The notes: generated by a model not told the origin, from the letters alone. Shown: positions 26,137 to 37,678, counted from the stretch's first letter. The stretch is DNA of 64,000 bases from Gentiana macrophylla (GCA_026214975.1 CM047810.1:34572498-34636497), one strand, 5' to 3'. Program-made: numbers and translations.

Positions 26137-26372
26137 GGGAAACTTGAAGAAATATGCCCTAAAAGAAAAATGTTGGAAAAATATGCTTGAAAAGTAAACA
26201 TTTGAAAAATATGTCTGCTTCCGACGCACGAGGCCCGCACGCGTGCCGCACGAGGCACGCATGACCAATTCGCGACGCAATCGTGACGCATGCGTGCCAA
26301 ACGCGCGCCGCATAAGTCGAAGCATATTTTTCCCAAGCATTTTCTTTTCAGACATAGTTCTTCAAGTTTCCC
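26137..26372. mobile_element. Mutator-type MITE with long inverted repeats and CpG-rich core
   Basis: The 236-bp element starts GGGAAACTTGAAGAAATATG and ends, read from the other strand, GGGAAACTTGAAGAACTATG. The inverted repeats remain alignable for about 55 bp at roughly 80% identity. It is flanked by AAACAATCGA on both sides (26127-26136 and 26373-26382), a 9-10 bp duplication that fits Mutator-like transposons. The central 100 bp (about 26220-26325) is unusually GC- and CpG-rich for this AT-rich region (repeated GCACG, GACGCA, GCGTGC). No coding capacity. Confidence 0.88.
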
Positions 26373-26408
26373 AAACAATCGATAACGATAAATTAGAGCA
26401 CCTATAAT

Positions 26409-26642
26409 ATTACCAAAAAAAAAAAATACTGAAACGTTTGGAGCAAAGCTCTATTAATGCCAAGCATAAGTTACCAACGATAAAGGAAATGAGGGGACTG
26501 ATAGTTAATAAATTGATGGGACATTTTAACGGGACAATTCATCAGCATTCCAAAATATTGCAATTCCCTACTTGCATTCTCCCATTTTGTCCAAGTATTC
26601 CAATATTTCTTTCAGGAGACTCTTATCAGTCAAGCCATTGAG
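26409..26642 (+). mobile_element. Fragment of a Tekay-type retrotransposon (3' internal region)
   Basis: This stretch matches 47066-47285, the non-coding DNA after the chromodomain region of the large Tekay element, at about 85-90% identity. Shared text includes TACTGAAACGTTTGGAGCAA, ATGAGGGGACTGATAGTTAA and CATTCTCCCATTTTGTC, with one small indel near 26460. It is an isolated piece with no LTR next to it. Confidence 0.8.
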
Positions 26643-27794
26643 AGCAACCGTAAGACTCATCCCAATCGTTTTACTTTAAACAACACTCAAAACACATCGT
26701 TTTTTGTTCCAGTTATATTTTTTCAACACTTTAAATAATAATCTACTCCAATAACCACTCTCTATATAATCTCTAAAACCCCATTTTCTCTACCATCACC
26801 ATTTATTACACACAAAACAAAAATTTAAATAAAACATCTTACATAATAAATGAAAAACATTATTATTATTTTTTGATTTTTTTTTTGGCATAAAATGTAG
26901 AACAAAAATTATATTTATTGATCAAATGCTTTTCTCATCAAACTTTATTAGATGAAGATTTAATAAAAAAATGACGAAAAAAAGAAGAAAGGAGAAGGTA
27001 AAGAAAGGGTTGCATAAGCTGGGGTGAGAAAAGCAGCTGCAAGTGGCATCCACTGTTTAACTAAATTGTCCCTCTATATTAAAAGGTTGGGTTAGAGGAT
27101 TTTTCAGGTAGAAGGATTGAAAAGAGAGTCATTGTAGCATTAAAGTTAGGGGCTTAAGGTTAAAAAGCCTGTTTGACCAAAAAAATGGGGGATATAGTCT
27201 TTTCTTCTAAGAAATGGTAAAATAATCTTTTTGAAGATTTCACCACTCTAAATTTTCGCGTTTTAGGTGTTTTTGGAACCAAACTAAACCCTAATTGGGA
27301 AGGAGGAACCCAATAGGGGATTTGAGGACCTTAAGATCGTGCACATTTATGAAAAAAAAGGGAGAAAATTTATATTTAAAGTGTAAAAAAAGTTACCATT
27401 GTGGAGAGTCTAATGGTTGCTTAAGAAAATGGGACTCTACTGACACAAAATATCTACGTGGCATCAAGGTGGCAACATTTTACTTTTGGTGAATGGATTT
27501 TTCTTGACAAGACCATGTAATGGTACAATAACATTTCTGGATCAATTCTGACGTGGCTAAGAAGAGAAATATATTTTCCATGTATCATATAATTTTATCT
27601 CCTTTTCATCTCTTCCAAATATTTTTGCTTCAGAAAAAAAAAACCTTTAAAAAAATATTGATACATTCTTCAAAAGGAAAACTGAGATTTCTTCTTTACA
27701 CACCTCCTATTCCAATTACCGGACCTCTCTTTCATCTCTTTCATCATTGCAGAAGAAATCTGAGAAAAATAACAAAAAGAAACACATCTATGCA
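26643..27794. other. Intergenic, nothing firmly recognised
   Basis: AT-rich DNA with short lysine-rich frames and homopolymer runs. No transposon ends, RNA genes or protein domains were recognised. Composition changes sharply near 27795, where the GC-richer Tat-like remnant begins. Confidence 0.5.
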
Positions 27795-28009
27795 AGAGTT
27801 TCTGATCAGGGTGCTCGTCCTCGGCGATGAAGTCCGGCTCGTCACGGATCTGTAACGTTTCAACCTCTACTGTTTCTTCTGCAACCTCCTTGATCGCGGC
27901 GATCTGATCTGTAGTCATATTAAAACCCTCTACTCTGGGTCGCTTGGAGTCGACTCTATTCTTGGTCATGTATTCGAGGAAGAATCCGGGTCGGCTTATG
28001 GCGACCCCA

Positions 28010-28330
28010 ATTTCGCCCCCCTATGTTGAATTTGACCTTTGGTGAGGAAATGCAGACGCCACCATTTGAAATTTTCTCATAGCCGGATCCCCAAAATCAT
28101 GTTGTAGTACGAGGGGAGATCGATAACTCAGAAAGTGACCACCTCGGGTTCGACAGGGTTCGTAATCGCCAAGAGTGATGCTTTGAGGTCGATGGTGCCT
28201 TTGACCCGCATCAGTATCATTGGTGAAGCCTCGAGTACCCCGATATAAGGTTTCAACTTGGCCTCTCCAAATCCGATCTGCTTTAAACAATCGAAAATAG
28301 ATGACGCCGCGCCCAAATTTCAAAGGTCGA
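28010..28330 (-). pseudogene. Ty3 aspartic-protease region remnant
   Basis: Overlapping minus-strand frames contain MVDLWNLGAASSIFDCLKQI, where Tat-type elements have the VDxGSSxDILF active site followed by LKxxGF. Next come LKPYIGVLEASPMI, GTIDLKASLL and later FLSYRSPLVLQHDFGDPAMR. The catalytic DxGSS triplet is altered (D-x-W-N-L) and frames shift, so it is inactive. Downstream (27969-27795) is the acidic linker seen before reverse transcriptase in such elements. Confidence 0.6.
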
Positions 28331-28599
28331 CCATTACCTTGTTGACGCCGCGCTTGTCGCTCACCCCGACTTTGAGGATGAGGGGTATTTCCACGGGACC
28401 GCCGACCGTGGTCCGCTCACTTTTAGTGAATAGAATCCCTTCGCGCTTTCCCCAACACTATCTCGCTTTTCAAAACCGCGTATTGATTTGATGCATCTGT
28501 GATTTCGGCTGATTGTTGCTTTGGAATATTCCCATGGATAACTTGAACTTCCTCTCGATAGACGCTGGGTTGGCGACCTGCCTCTGGACGGTATTCCCA

Positions 28600-29581
28600 T
28601 CTCGCTTATACTTAGTCGCCGGTCCTCACGGATCGCCTCTCTATTTCTCGCCTCAATGTGAAGCATTCATCCGTGACGTGACCGTGATCTTTGTGATAGT
28701 CACGAGATTTCGATTTATCGCGACCGTCGGGATCGCCTCGCGGGCTTGGGTTTGTCGAAATGTTCGTGAATCTCGAACAGTATCTGGGATGCTTTCGTGT
28801 TGAGCGGGGTAAAGTTATCCTTGCTGAATTTGTAAGGTTTCTTTACCTCACGATCGCGGTTCGCATCTTGCCCTTTTTCCCTCTTGCGATCCTCCGTGCG
28901 ATCCTCTTTGTGTGAATGTTGTTCTGCTTTGGGTTTGGTTTTCCCAGAGGATGGCGCTTCGCTGACTCCCATCATCCGAGCCCTTTCCAGCATTTCCCTG
29001 AGACCCGCTTTGGGGGGCCGCAGGTTAAATTCTCTTCTTCATCGGACCCTTGGCGATCCCTCGTGAGAAAACATGTTATAATCAAGCGTCGTCCGAATAT
29101 TTCTTGTCTGATCGTATATTCTGATGAACCGCTCGTAATATTCTTTTCCAGACTCATGCCCTCCCATGCGAACCTCATAAAGGTCCTCTATGGTTTTCTT
29201 AGGTCTGCTTGCCGATTCAAATTCTCTGACGAATTTTTCCAATAGGTCCTCCCAACTTTTGACTGAGCCGAGGGGAAGCCCGCATATCCAGGACGCTGCC
29301 CTGTCCTGCATGCTACCGACTAAAGCGATGCACCAGGCGGACTTGTTCTGAGTTGCTAAGGTGATGCGGCCTTGGAAAGCGGTGAGCCAGTCGTTCGGAC
29401 AAGAGTTGCCATTGTAGTAATTATAGATGGGGTAGCTAACCTTTTCATTGCTGGCAGGTAATGTCTCTGTGATTCTTTTAGCGAGCACGTCGATTCCTAA
29501 GACAGGTGCGGCCCTTTCGACTGGCCTTGAATTTTTTAACTCCGCGAGCTCATTTTTCATTATTTCCATTTGCTCTGCCAA
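28600..29581 (-). pseudogene. Ty3 gag remnant (capsid to zinc-knuckle)
   Basis: The frame 29581-29039 reads as a retrotransposon capsid domain: YPIYNYYNGNSCPNDWLTAF, WICGLPLGSVKSWEDLLEKF, DLYEVRMGGHESGKEYYERF. The usual YxGxxDPxxHL motif is YNGNSCPNDWL here. A second frame (28993-28715) carries the basic region (KFSKDNFTPLNTKASQILFE). A degenerate knuckle (YHKDHGHVTDECF) follows near 28680. The frames are offset, so at least one frameshift lies near 29040. Confidence 0.75.
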
Positions 29582-29585
29582 GGCA

Positions 29586-30387
29586 GAGTCGAACCTGGTC
29601 GCAATGGGTGACTTCCTATCACCCGCTCTCGCTGTGTGCTCGATTCTCCACAGTCTTGCGATCCCTCTTGGCGAGCTCTTTTCTCCCTTATTATTATGCG
29701 AGTGTCCTGCGCGCTCCTATCTAGTCGGGGGGGTATTCCTCCTCCTGGAAGGCTGAGACGACTTGGGGCCGAGGCCTTGTCCTTCTCACCCAACCTTTTG
29801 AAAGCTGATCCTTTTTCGAATGTCTTTCCTCTCTGGTGATCGCGATCTGGGGGTGTTGAGTTTTGCGCGATTTCTCTCCTCAATCCTTTGCGACCCGATG
29901 AGTGCACACTCTCCTCTATCTCGATTTCTTGGATCTGACTCTGGCGACCTTTGTTTATGTCCATGGGGGAGCGATTTCATTCCTGTGAGGATTCGGGTCG
30001 ATCGATCGCCATTGGGGCCTGGCCCTTTGCTACCAGGCGAGAGTTAGTTAAGTACATAGTTTCCGCATACCTTGCATATTCTCTCATTTCCGCGATCTCA
30101 AGGTCCTCGAGGGAGCCTGGTCTTGTCTCGGGGGTCGACTTTTGACTCTGTTGTGACCTTGCTCTCTCTTTGTGAGCCCCATCTATCGCAGCATTGGCCT
30201 CTTTTGACTTGGCCTTTTGGTTAATGACATTCCTGGCGTCGCTAGGTGATAGGACCCCTCGCTGCGACCCTTCTCCTTCTGCAGGGAGATTTTCAAGTGT
30301 TTCTCCTACTCCCTCTCCACGAGCCTGATGTTGCATGCCCCCCTTTGTCGGGGTCTTGGGAGTCAGATGTCCTTTACTTCCTGTCAT
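29586..30387 (-). pseudogene. Ty3 gag N-terminal low-complexity region
   Basis: The frame begins with MTGSKGHLTPKTPTKGGMQH at 30387 and runs through a charged, Ser/Arg/Glu-rich region before the capsid domain. Continuity is lost near 29977 and 29830, where three overlapping frames alternate, so small indels are present. Tat/Ogre gag proteins commonly have such long polar N-terminal regions. Confidence 0.6.
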
Positions 30388-30552
30388 TGTTGTAACGACT
30401 TTCCGGAGGGGAGTGGTGACGATCTGTGTGTACTAACCTCGGAAAAGTGTGATTTTTCATAAGTGTTTCGTTTAGGTGAGGGTTTTTTTAGGTATATGCT
30501 TTTGAGATAGAAAAGATTGTCCTTTGACGGTTCCCCTCTCTGGGGGGGAAAG

Positions 30553-32388
30553 TGTTAGGTGTGATGCCCGAAAGACAATTTTGTAATTGTTTTATTTAAT
30601 AAATGAAATGATATTATTATTCATATTTATTATTCTCATAATCACGATGTGACAATAGTATTTACACTACAGAAAACCCTAAAGTATATCATTTATGTAA
30701 TCACTTAACTCAGTGTATGGGATATACACGGGAGGATTGAGTTAGTGAAGATGTACTTAAAATACAATTAGCCCGTAGTGAAGTTAAATGAGAGTATCGG
30801 GTCTCTCCTTTGACGTGCTATTAATGCGCCCAGAACACAATAGGTGTGATAGTCCTATCCGGACTTTCGGTTAAGAGAACCTAATGGGGCATTTATATAT
30901 GATAGATATATCATATAGGGCTGGACCGATTTGATTAGAGTTCACGATATAATTCCGTAATCGAGAAGTCTTATCGAATCAATGGATGATCATATTTATG
31001 GATATATCTTAATCCTGAGGTGATCACGGTCCAACCGCTTGAATCGATGATGAAGTTTGACTTGACGGTTAAGGATTACACTGAGTCTGTGATCTGAATT
31101 ACCTCATCTTGGCATTGTACTGGATTGAGTGAGTAGTCTGTGTTATCACAGATACGGAATCCATTCCTTCCATTTATGGAAGTAGATAGATAGTTCCCTT
31201 ATTTGTTAATCCTAGAAACTGATCGATCGCGCGAGTTCATATTGCACTGATTAGCTACCAGTGAGGTTGTATGAATTAATTGATCACTGGGGGTTAATGG
31301 TAAATAAGGATAAGAGGTTCTAAAAAGGGTTAACGGTAACTTCCCGATTTGGAATGAACACTCTATGGAGGATTAATCCATATGTAATGATTATATCAAT
31401 GGACGCTTATTATTATTTTCGTGAGGAGATAAATATAATCTTATAATCGGAGGAGTGCAGTCACGGGATTATGGTGGCATATTCTCGTGATTGATTTATC
31501 GAATATAATTATTCTGTCGTAAGATAATTATTTATTTGATTTATCGGAGCCACGATTATTAGTCCATGGTCCCCGACGTGCCTCCTAATATAGCATAGCT
31601 ATTCTCGGACGTCGAATCCTAATAATATCAATTTAGTTCTTGTTGGACTTTATTAAAACGATATGTGAATTAATTGTTTAGTGGACTATTAAATTAGTTG
31701 GGCTAAATAATTAAATATGTGGAAAAGACATTTTTCATAATCTTGCCCAATTTGTGTATCATAGTTTAAAATTCATAGTGACTAGGTCACAATGATGAAT
31801 TTCGCCAATGCATATTTTAATGAACAAGAAATTAGTTTTCTTGTGATTTAATAAGACATGTGCATAAAATATTTATTGGATAAATATTTATAAAGGAAAG
31901 AAATAAAGATAAATATTACTCTGATTTGTTCTAGAATATTATGGGATTATCTTTTATTTAATGGATTTATTTTTTAATTGCAAAATAAAATCCTTGGAGG
32001 CTAAGTTTTACTCTCCTATATAAAGAGAGTTCTCCCAAGCCTTACACACATGTAAAATTCGACTTCTCCTCTTAGAGAGGAAGAATAAAAATTTTTCGGC
32101 CAAGGGGAAATAATTGGGGAAAAATCTTGGAGATTTTCCGGGTAGCATATCGGAAGGATTCGAGACGAGGATTTCCTTCCACCGGGAGTTGCTTGGATCA
32201 CACGTACGGAAGATCGTGGTGCTCTTCACATCTTTCTTTGTTTTCTATTGCGGCTCTTCAACTTGGATTTTGAGATCCAAGAGGTATGTTCTACAACCCA
32301 CTTGTAGAGTAGATCTAGTTATTTTATTACGTGTAATTTATAGATCTAGATCCTTAAATCGCTTCCGCTGCGGATGATATTACTAACA
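30553..32388 (+). mobile_element. Solo LTR, 1.84 kb, target duplication GAAAG
   Basis: It begins TGTTAGGTGTGATGCCCG and ends GATGATATTACTAACA, with GAAAG on both sides (30548-30552 and 32389-32393). No internal region exists. A TATA box (CCTATATAAAGAGAG near 32013) followed by a leader gives the plus orientation. It is about 93-95% identical to the solo LTR at 39666-41507. Solo LTRs arise by recombination between the two LTRs of one element. Confidence 0.9.
32014..32024 (+). promoter_or_regulatory. LTR promoter TATA box
   Basis: CCTATATAAAG in the solo LTR; the same motif as CATATAAAG is kept near 41140 in the sister copy. It lies about 370 bp before the LTR end, a normal U3/R position. Confidence 0.6.
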
Positions 32389-32570
32389 GAAAGAAGCAAC
32401 GGGGGTTTTGTGGGCTTTTCTTTGTAAGATTACCTCTTTCTGGAGCGCAGCTTGGATGAATGAATATGGCCGAACGTTTCTTGACTGGCGGAGGTGAGAT
32501 TCCTTCGATCCGCCGTGTGTTATCACTCTTTGATGCTTTTCACGCCTGGTTTCCCGGTAACGGAGCCAAC

Positions 32571-33168
32571 TGACGATGCAGAAATCGTCATGGTTGCATA
32601 GCGGTGCTGGTGCTGTGGATATCTGGCTTGTTTGCGAGTGGTTTGTTTATATATTAGCCGGAGATAGGCGGTGATGAGAGGAGGACGGTGAGATGAGTTT
32701 TGTTTTTACAGAGCTTTGGCCTGTTTTTTGCGTATTAGAATATATCTGATTAGGTTACACAAGACTTCCTTTTATAGGAAGATTAAACTTAGGGGTGAAG
32801 TAAAGACTGGCGGTGCAGAAGCAGCTTAGTCACTAGTCTTAGTAGCTAAGCAAATGCTAAATATCTGATATCAAGTGGGTACAATATCTAATAGCAAGTG
32901 AATGTAATATCTCGGCGGCGACCCTTTGTGGTTGCCAAGGTCGCCAACTTCATCGCCTGGCCTTCGCCCCCTGTTTCCTCTCAAGTCTTGTGCGGCTTCC
33001 TTAGAGAGCCTTGTCTTTATGATCGCCCACCGGCCACCTAGCTCTGACGAGGCGCTAGGAAGGGTTGTTGGCGGCGGCCTTGATCTCAACACCTTTTGAC
33101 GTCACCATAGATGTAGTCGCAGCTTCCTTGGTGCGGCCCAACTGATGGCGATATAATTTGTATCATCA
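32571..33168 (-). repeat. 5' LTR of the Tat-like element
   Basis: Read on the minus strand it begins TGATGATAC at 33168 and ends GCATCGTCA at 32571. A spacer-less primer-binding site (TTGGCTCCGTTACCGGGAA) follows, resembling the tRNA-Asp-type site of plant Ty3 elements. There is no matching LTR elsewhere in the window. Confidence 0.6.
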
Positions 33169-33250
33169 CTAGGGTACAACAACCACATCCTATCATAGCA
33201 TGCCACATGACACAATGTAATATAAATATATTTAACACTATTTCTCAACA
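33169..33250 (-). repeat. Truncated 3' LTR of the minus-strand copia
   Basis: Read on the minus strand it starts TGTTGAGAAATAG and matches the first part of the 5' LTR (38118 to about 38037) with about eight differences. It stops at CCTAG, where the neighbouring Tat-like LTR begins. Confidence 0.7.
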
Positions 33251-34017
33251 CCCCCTCTCAAACGAAATGGTGAGTACTCCACATTGAGCTTGCCTCTGAA
33301 TGGTATAAACTTTGTACTTGAAAGAGCTTTAGTAAAAACATCAGCAATCTGATCACATGAAGAAATGTGTTTGACATCCAACTTACCATCCAAAACCTGA
33401 TTTCGAACAAAGTGCACATAAATTTCGATGTGTTTGGTCCTAGCATGAAAAACTGGATTTTGAGACAAGGAATTTGCATCTGTGTTGTCACAAAATATCA
33501 CTGGTTTGTGAACCAGCCGTATTCCTAGTTCCTTAAGCAAGGATTGCAGCCACATTAACTCAGCAGAAGTATGAGCCAAAGATCTATATTCAGACTCCGT
33601 ACTAGAATGAGAGACTACTTGTTGTTTCTTTGAGCTCCAAGACACCAAGGATGGACCCAAGTACACACTATATCCAGCCACAGATTTTATATCAAAAGGA
33701 CAACAGCCCCAATCAGCATCTGAGTAGCCTTTTAAGACAAGAGGTCCATGTGCTCTGAAATGCAGTCTATAGTCGAGGGTTCCTTTAACATATCTCATCA
33801 TCCTTTTAACTGCACTCCAATGAACATCTGTTGGGGAGTGCATGAACTGGCTTAGACTATTGACTGCAAAGGCCAAGTCAGGCAGGGTAAAAGTTAAATA
33901 CTGTAAAGCTCCCATAGATTTTCTGTATATTGTAGGTTTTCTCATGGGTGTCCCTTGATCAGGAGTAAAAGTTTTGCCTGTCACCATAGGAGTTAAACAA
34001 GGCTCTGTGTTGCTCAT
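33238..34017 (-). pseudogene. Copia RT C-terminus and RNase H
   Basis: A 259-residue open frame contains YRKSMGALQYLTFTLPDLAF, the RNase H core GYSDADWGCCPFDIKSVAGY, STESEYRSL, FCDNTDANSLSQNPVFHART, KHIEI and VADxFTK-like IADVFTKAL. The DEDD acidic residues (SDADW, SESEY-type Glu, CDN) are present. It ends at the purine-rich RLRGGVEK region just before the 3' LTR, the polypurine tract. Confidence 0.85.
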
Positions 34018-34071
34018 CCCAAATCTCTCAAGTATCTAAGCTTCATACTGTTTCTGTGTCAGCAATATTCC

Positions 34072-34785
34072 TCATTCATCTCTGTGCACTTCCATACCAA
34101 GAAAATGGCTCAGATTGCCCAGGTCTTTCAATGGGAACCTAGAGTTCAACAGCTTGATGAATCTCTGAATTGCATCAGTGCTATTTCCTGTGATCAGGAA
34201 ATCATGAACGTACACTAGCACATACAAACATACTGAATTTTTGTGAAAGATAAATAGAGAATAATCAGACACTGACTGTTTGAAACCCCATGCTAAAAAA
34301 TGTAGCTATAATTCTTGAAACCATGCCCAGGGTGCCTGTTTTAAACCATACAGTGCTTTCTATAATTTACAAACATAGTGGGGCCTTGTAGGATCTGTAA
34401 ACTCCTCAAGTTGAGACATAGTTAGATTCCCGTTCAAGAATGCGTTGTTGATGTCTACTTGCTTCACATCCCAATTTTGAGCTGCTTCAATGGCCAAAAT
34501 TACCCTGATTGTTGCAGCTTTTTCAACAGGACTGAATGTCTCACTAAAATCAATCCCTTGCTGTTGCAGGTAACCTTTAGCTACCAGGCGTGCCTTGTAC
34601 TTTAAAATTCTACCATCTGGTTTAAGCTTAACTCTGAACACCCATTTGTTACCTACCAAGTGATGACCTGAACTGGGAGGAACAAGAATCCATGTCTTGT
34701 TAGCAACAAGTGCTCTGAATTCCTCCTCCATTGCTGCTTTCCATTTCGGGTCAACCAATGCCTCAGATGCCAACTCAGGTTCCAT
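34072..34785 (-). pseudogene. Copia reverse transcriptase with altered catalytic motif
   Basis: The frame 34785-34360 carries the usual start of copia RT (WKAAMEEEFRALVANKTW, VGNKWVFRVKLKPDG, KARLVAKGYLQQQGIDF, VDINNAFLNGNL). The continuation 34272-34072 is in another frame. It has YVHDFLITGN where the catalytic YVDD should be (first Asp to His, about 34203-34214), then FPLKDLGNLSHFLGMEV. Frameshift and active-site change both point to inactivity. A low-complexity Pro/Ser region (35213-34812) precedes it. Confidence 0.8.
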
Positions 34786-35209
34786 AGGTAAATGGTGATA
34801 AGTCTTTGTGGCTAAGGCTGGAAATTTTTTGGTTTGAAGATGCCATCTTTAGCTCGGGTTTGCATAGGATGTGTTGGAAGGATAGGACCATGTGGTATGA
34901 TGGAAGGTGGAGAGATATTAGGGGAATAGATGGAGGAAGAGCTGGAAGAGGGAGAAGTATTTAATGGTGAAGGTTGGATAGGAGACTGATTGCCAGTTGG
35001 TAAAGGATTAGGACTATGAAGACTTTGTGTATAATCAGGGGAGTGATGATTTATAGTAGGAGAATTAGGATGGACATTAGGAGTGGGAAAAGTGTCTGGG
35101 TTAAGATGAGATGAAGAATAAGCATTGGATATTTGATCAGAGGATGGTAGAACAGGATGATCAGAATAAAGAATGGTGTGGTGAGTAGAATTGTCAGATT
35201 GTGGAGGAG

Positions 35210-36256
35210 TCATAGTAAACCAGGAACTGGAGGTAATGATGGTGGTTTCCTAGGGCTTATGATACTCAGATTGGGGATCATGATATAGAAACTTGGTCCC
35301 ATCAAATGATACATTTCTAGAAATATAATCCTACCAGAAGACTCAAGACAAAGATAACCTTTATATTTGCTGCTGGTTCCAAGAAAGACACAGGTTTTAG
35401 TGTGATACTGAAATTTGTGTTTGGTATAAGGTCTTAGAAAGGGATAGCAAGCACACCTGAAGGTTTTAACCATAGATTAATCAGGCTGTCTTTTGAAGAG
35501 CTTCTGAAAAGGTGATAAATTTCCTATCACAGGTGTGGGTAACAAGTTAATTAAAGCAGTGATGTAGTCAAAATTGTGCCACCAAAATTTTAAAGGTAAG
35601 GATGATTGAGCTAGAAGAGTTAATCCTATCTCTGTGACATGTCTGTGCTTTCTCTCAACACGACCATTTTGTTGGCGAGTGTGTGGACAAGGATAACTAA
35701 ATTTTATACCATGCTTGCTTAGAAAATCAGAAAGTTTCTAAACTCCCCTCCCCAGCCTGAGTGGACTTGTTTGATTGAGGTTTCAAATTGCTTTTCTACA
35801 AGATTTTTAAAAAGAATAAAAGCATCAAAAGCATCTGATTTAAGTTTTAAAGGATAAATCCAAGAATAACGGTTATAATCATCAACAAATAGAATGTAGT
35901 AGCTGTATCCATTAACTGATCTTATAGGGGCAGGCCCTCAAAGATCAGTATGCGCAAGCTCAAGAACTTAATCAGCAAATTTTGTAGAAACAGGAAAAGA
36001 AAAGGCATGTCCCTTTCCATACTTACATGCTTCACAAAACTTAAGATAGTTTAACTTTTCAAAATTAACAGAAACAACCTTGAAGAACTTTGTTTAAAAC
36101 TTTGACAGAGGGATGACCAAGACGCCTGTGCCAAACATTGACATCACTATTGACTTTAACAAGAGACAAGGCAAAAGACTCAGATTCTTTAATACTAGAC
36201 TCAGAACTAACAGACTTGGAGTTGCAACTCTGGACTGAAAACATGATAGAAAGCAT
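35210..36256 (-). pseudogene. Copia integrase, broken
   Basis: The pre-integrase motif VWHRRLGHPSVKVLNKVL is at the start (about 36160). The core is interrupted by stops but HTDL and FVDDYNRYSW near 35960-35890 are legible. The C-terminal part (35473-35210) reads AYPFLRPYxxHKF-like text (CYPFLRPYTKHKFQYHTKTC) and VFLGTSSKYKGYLCLESSGR, typical after the catalytic core. Several frameshifts make it non-functional. Confidence 0.7.
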
Positions 36257-36406
36257 AGACTGAAGGGAACTTGATTGAGTGGAAGCAGGCTTGATAGATT
36301 GAGTAGAAGCTGGCTGGAAAAGCTCATGGAGACCATCCTTAAGTATTCCTTCCAGAAGAACTTCCTTGGTAGTTTGATCCTTAACATAACATTTAGAATG
36401 ATTAAA

Positions 36407-36655
36407 TTAACATATCACAGGATTATCAGCAGCTAATTTTGAAACACTAATGAGATTTTTGGCTATTGAAGGAACACATAGAATGTGATTGAGTTTAAGT
36501 TGTGTGTGAGGAGTGTAAAGTAAAGATTGACCAACATGAGTGATGAAGAGCTTATCACCATTACCTATTGCCAGGGCATCATTGCCATCATATTCTGACC
36601 TCAAATAGAGATTTTTCAGATCTGAAGTAACGTTGTTAGAAGCACCACTATCCAT
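36407..36655 (-). pseudogene. Copia protease region
   Basis: An 82-residue frame directly after gag starts MDSGASNNVTSDLKNL, keeping the aspartic-protease DSGA core, and continues with LFITHVGQSLL and LNHILCVPSIAKNLISVSKL, the normal copia protease end. A stop separates it from gag and from the downstream integrase, so it is no longer part of one polyprotein. Confidence 0.75.
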
Positions 36656-36658
36656 ATA

Positions 36659-37678
36659 TCAGCTTGAGTCATTTACTACGTCAGGTGCTAAGTAAGCTGC
36701 AGCTTGACCTCCATTGTGTTGTCCATTAAATCCTTGCCCAGGTCTGTTTCCATAGTTGTTATTGTCACTTCCATTGTTTCTGTAATTGCATGAAGCTGCT
36801 ACATGACCACTCATGTTACAAATTTGACAGATATGTTTTGGTCCATTGTTGGAATTGTTAGCACTTTGATTATGAGAGCCTCCTCTGCCCCATCTGCCTC
36901 TGGATCTTCCTCCTCCACAATAATTTCCTTGATAACCTCTGCCTCTGCCTTGAATATTATACCCTTGTTGCCTCTGCTGGAACCTCGCATCATTCGGTTT
37001 AGTTACAGCTGCATTTGTTGTTGCATTTGATAAATTTGGGGCAGAAGTAGAATGGAAACGTGCTACTAGACGTTCATGAGTAAGAAATTGAGCTTGAACT
37101 TCAGGCCATGACAGGGACCCAACCCTAGATGTGATATTCACAATCGTTGCTTCATACTCTTTGGATAATCCTCCTAGGGTTGTAAGAATTAGTTCAGACG
37201 GTGTGATAGGACAACCTGCAGCTGCTAGTCCGTCAGAGTAACCTTTCATCTGTGCAAGATAATCTGCCATATTCTTAGTGCCTTTGGTGGATTTAGTGAG
37301 GGACTCCTTAAATTCAAGAATCCTTGATTCAGCTTGGCTATTAAATAGAATCTCAAGGGTTCTCCAAACCTCCGCCGCTGTTGAGCATCCAACAACCTCT
37401 AGAAGTGCATGTTCGGTCATTGATCCGAGTAGCCACCCAAGGAAAAGACTATCAGTGGAGATCCATTCATCGAATGCTGGATTAGGCTGTGTGACAAGAT
37501 TTGAGCTGGTTCCAGGGATCGGAATCCGTTCTGGTGGTACTGGCTTCGTTCCAAATAGATGTCCATCACACTTGTATCCTCGAATAACCGGAAGAATGGA
37601 ATAACGCCGCAGCAGGTAGTTGTTACGATCTAGTTTCACATTGAAGGATTGATTCAGATTCGCTCCAAACGGCGGCAC
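36659..37678 (-). CDS. Copia gag polyprotein
   Basis: A single open frame of 339 residues begins at the first ATG after the primer-binding site. The UBN2-type copia gag domain is seen at about 10-215 (FNVKLDRNNYLLRRYSILPV, DEWISTDSLFLGWLLGSM, MADYLAQMKGYSDGLAAAG). An RGRG-rich basic part follows (about 245-275), then a CCHC knuckle CQICNMSGHVAASC near 283-296. The frame ends in a TGA just before the protease frame. Gag packages the element RNA in cytoplasmic particles. No inactivating change is visible in gag itself. Confidence 0.85.
   Translation of the reverse strand: MPPFGANLNQSFNVKLDRNNYLLRRYSILPVIRGYKCDGHLFGTKPVPPERIPIPGTSSNLVTQPNPAFDEWISTDSLFLGWLLGSMTEHALLEVVGCSTAAEVWRTLEILFNSQAESRILEFKESLTKSTKGTKNMADYLAQMKGYSDGLAAAGCPITPSELILTTLGGLSKEYEATIVNITSRVGSLSWPEVQAQFLTHERLVARFHSTSAPNLSNATTNAAVTKPNDARFQQRQQGYNIQGRGRGYQGNYCGGGRSRGRWGRGGSHNQSANNSNNGPKHICQICNMSGHVAASCNYRNNGSDNNNYGNRPGQGFNGQHNGGQAAAYLAPDVVNDSS

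Larger units (their letters stand above)
27795..33168 (-). mobile_element. Truncated Tat/Ogre-like Ty3 retrotransposon (LTR, gag, protease)
   Basis: On the minus strand a 598-bp LTR (33168-32571) is followed by a primer-binding site (TTGGCTCCGTTACCGGG), leader, gag and protease region. The element then stops abruptly near 27795 with no reverse transcriptase, integrase or second LTR. It is GC-richer than its surroundings. A solo LTR of another family (30553-32388) lies in its leader. Its outer LTR edge abuts the truncated end of the copia element at 33169, which fits insertion into that copia LTR followed by loss of the far side. Confidence 0.75.

Noticed and set aside
26409..26642. A solo LTR
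   Set aside because: The matching part of the Tekay element is its internal 3' untranslated region, not its LTR.
28258..30145. Several plus-strand frames of 60-110 codons
   Set aside because: They are shadows of the minus-strand Tat-like gag-protease remnant.
36803..37604. Plus-strand frames opposite copia gag
   Set aside because: They are antisense of a well-supported copia gag with zinc knuckle.
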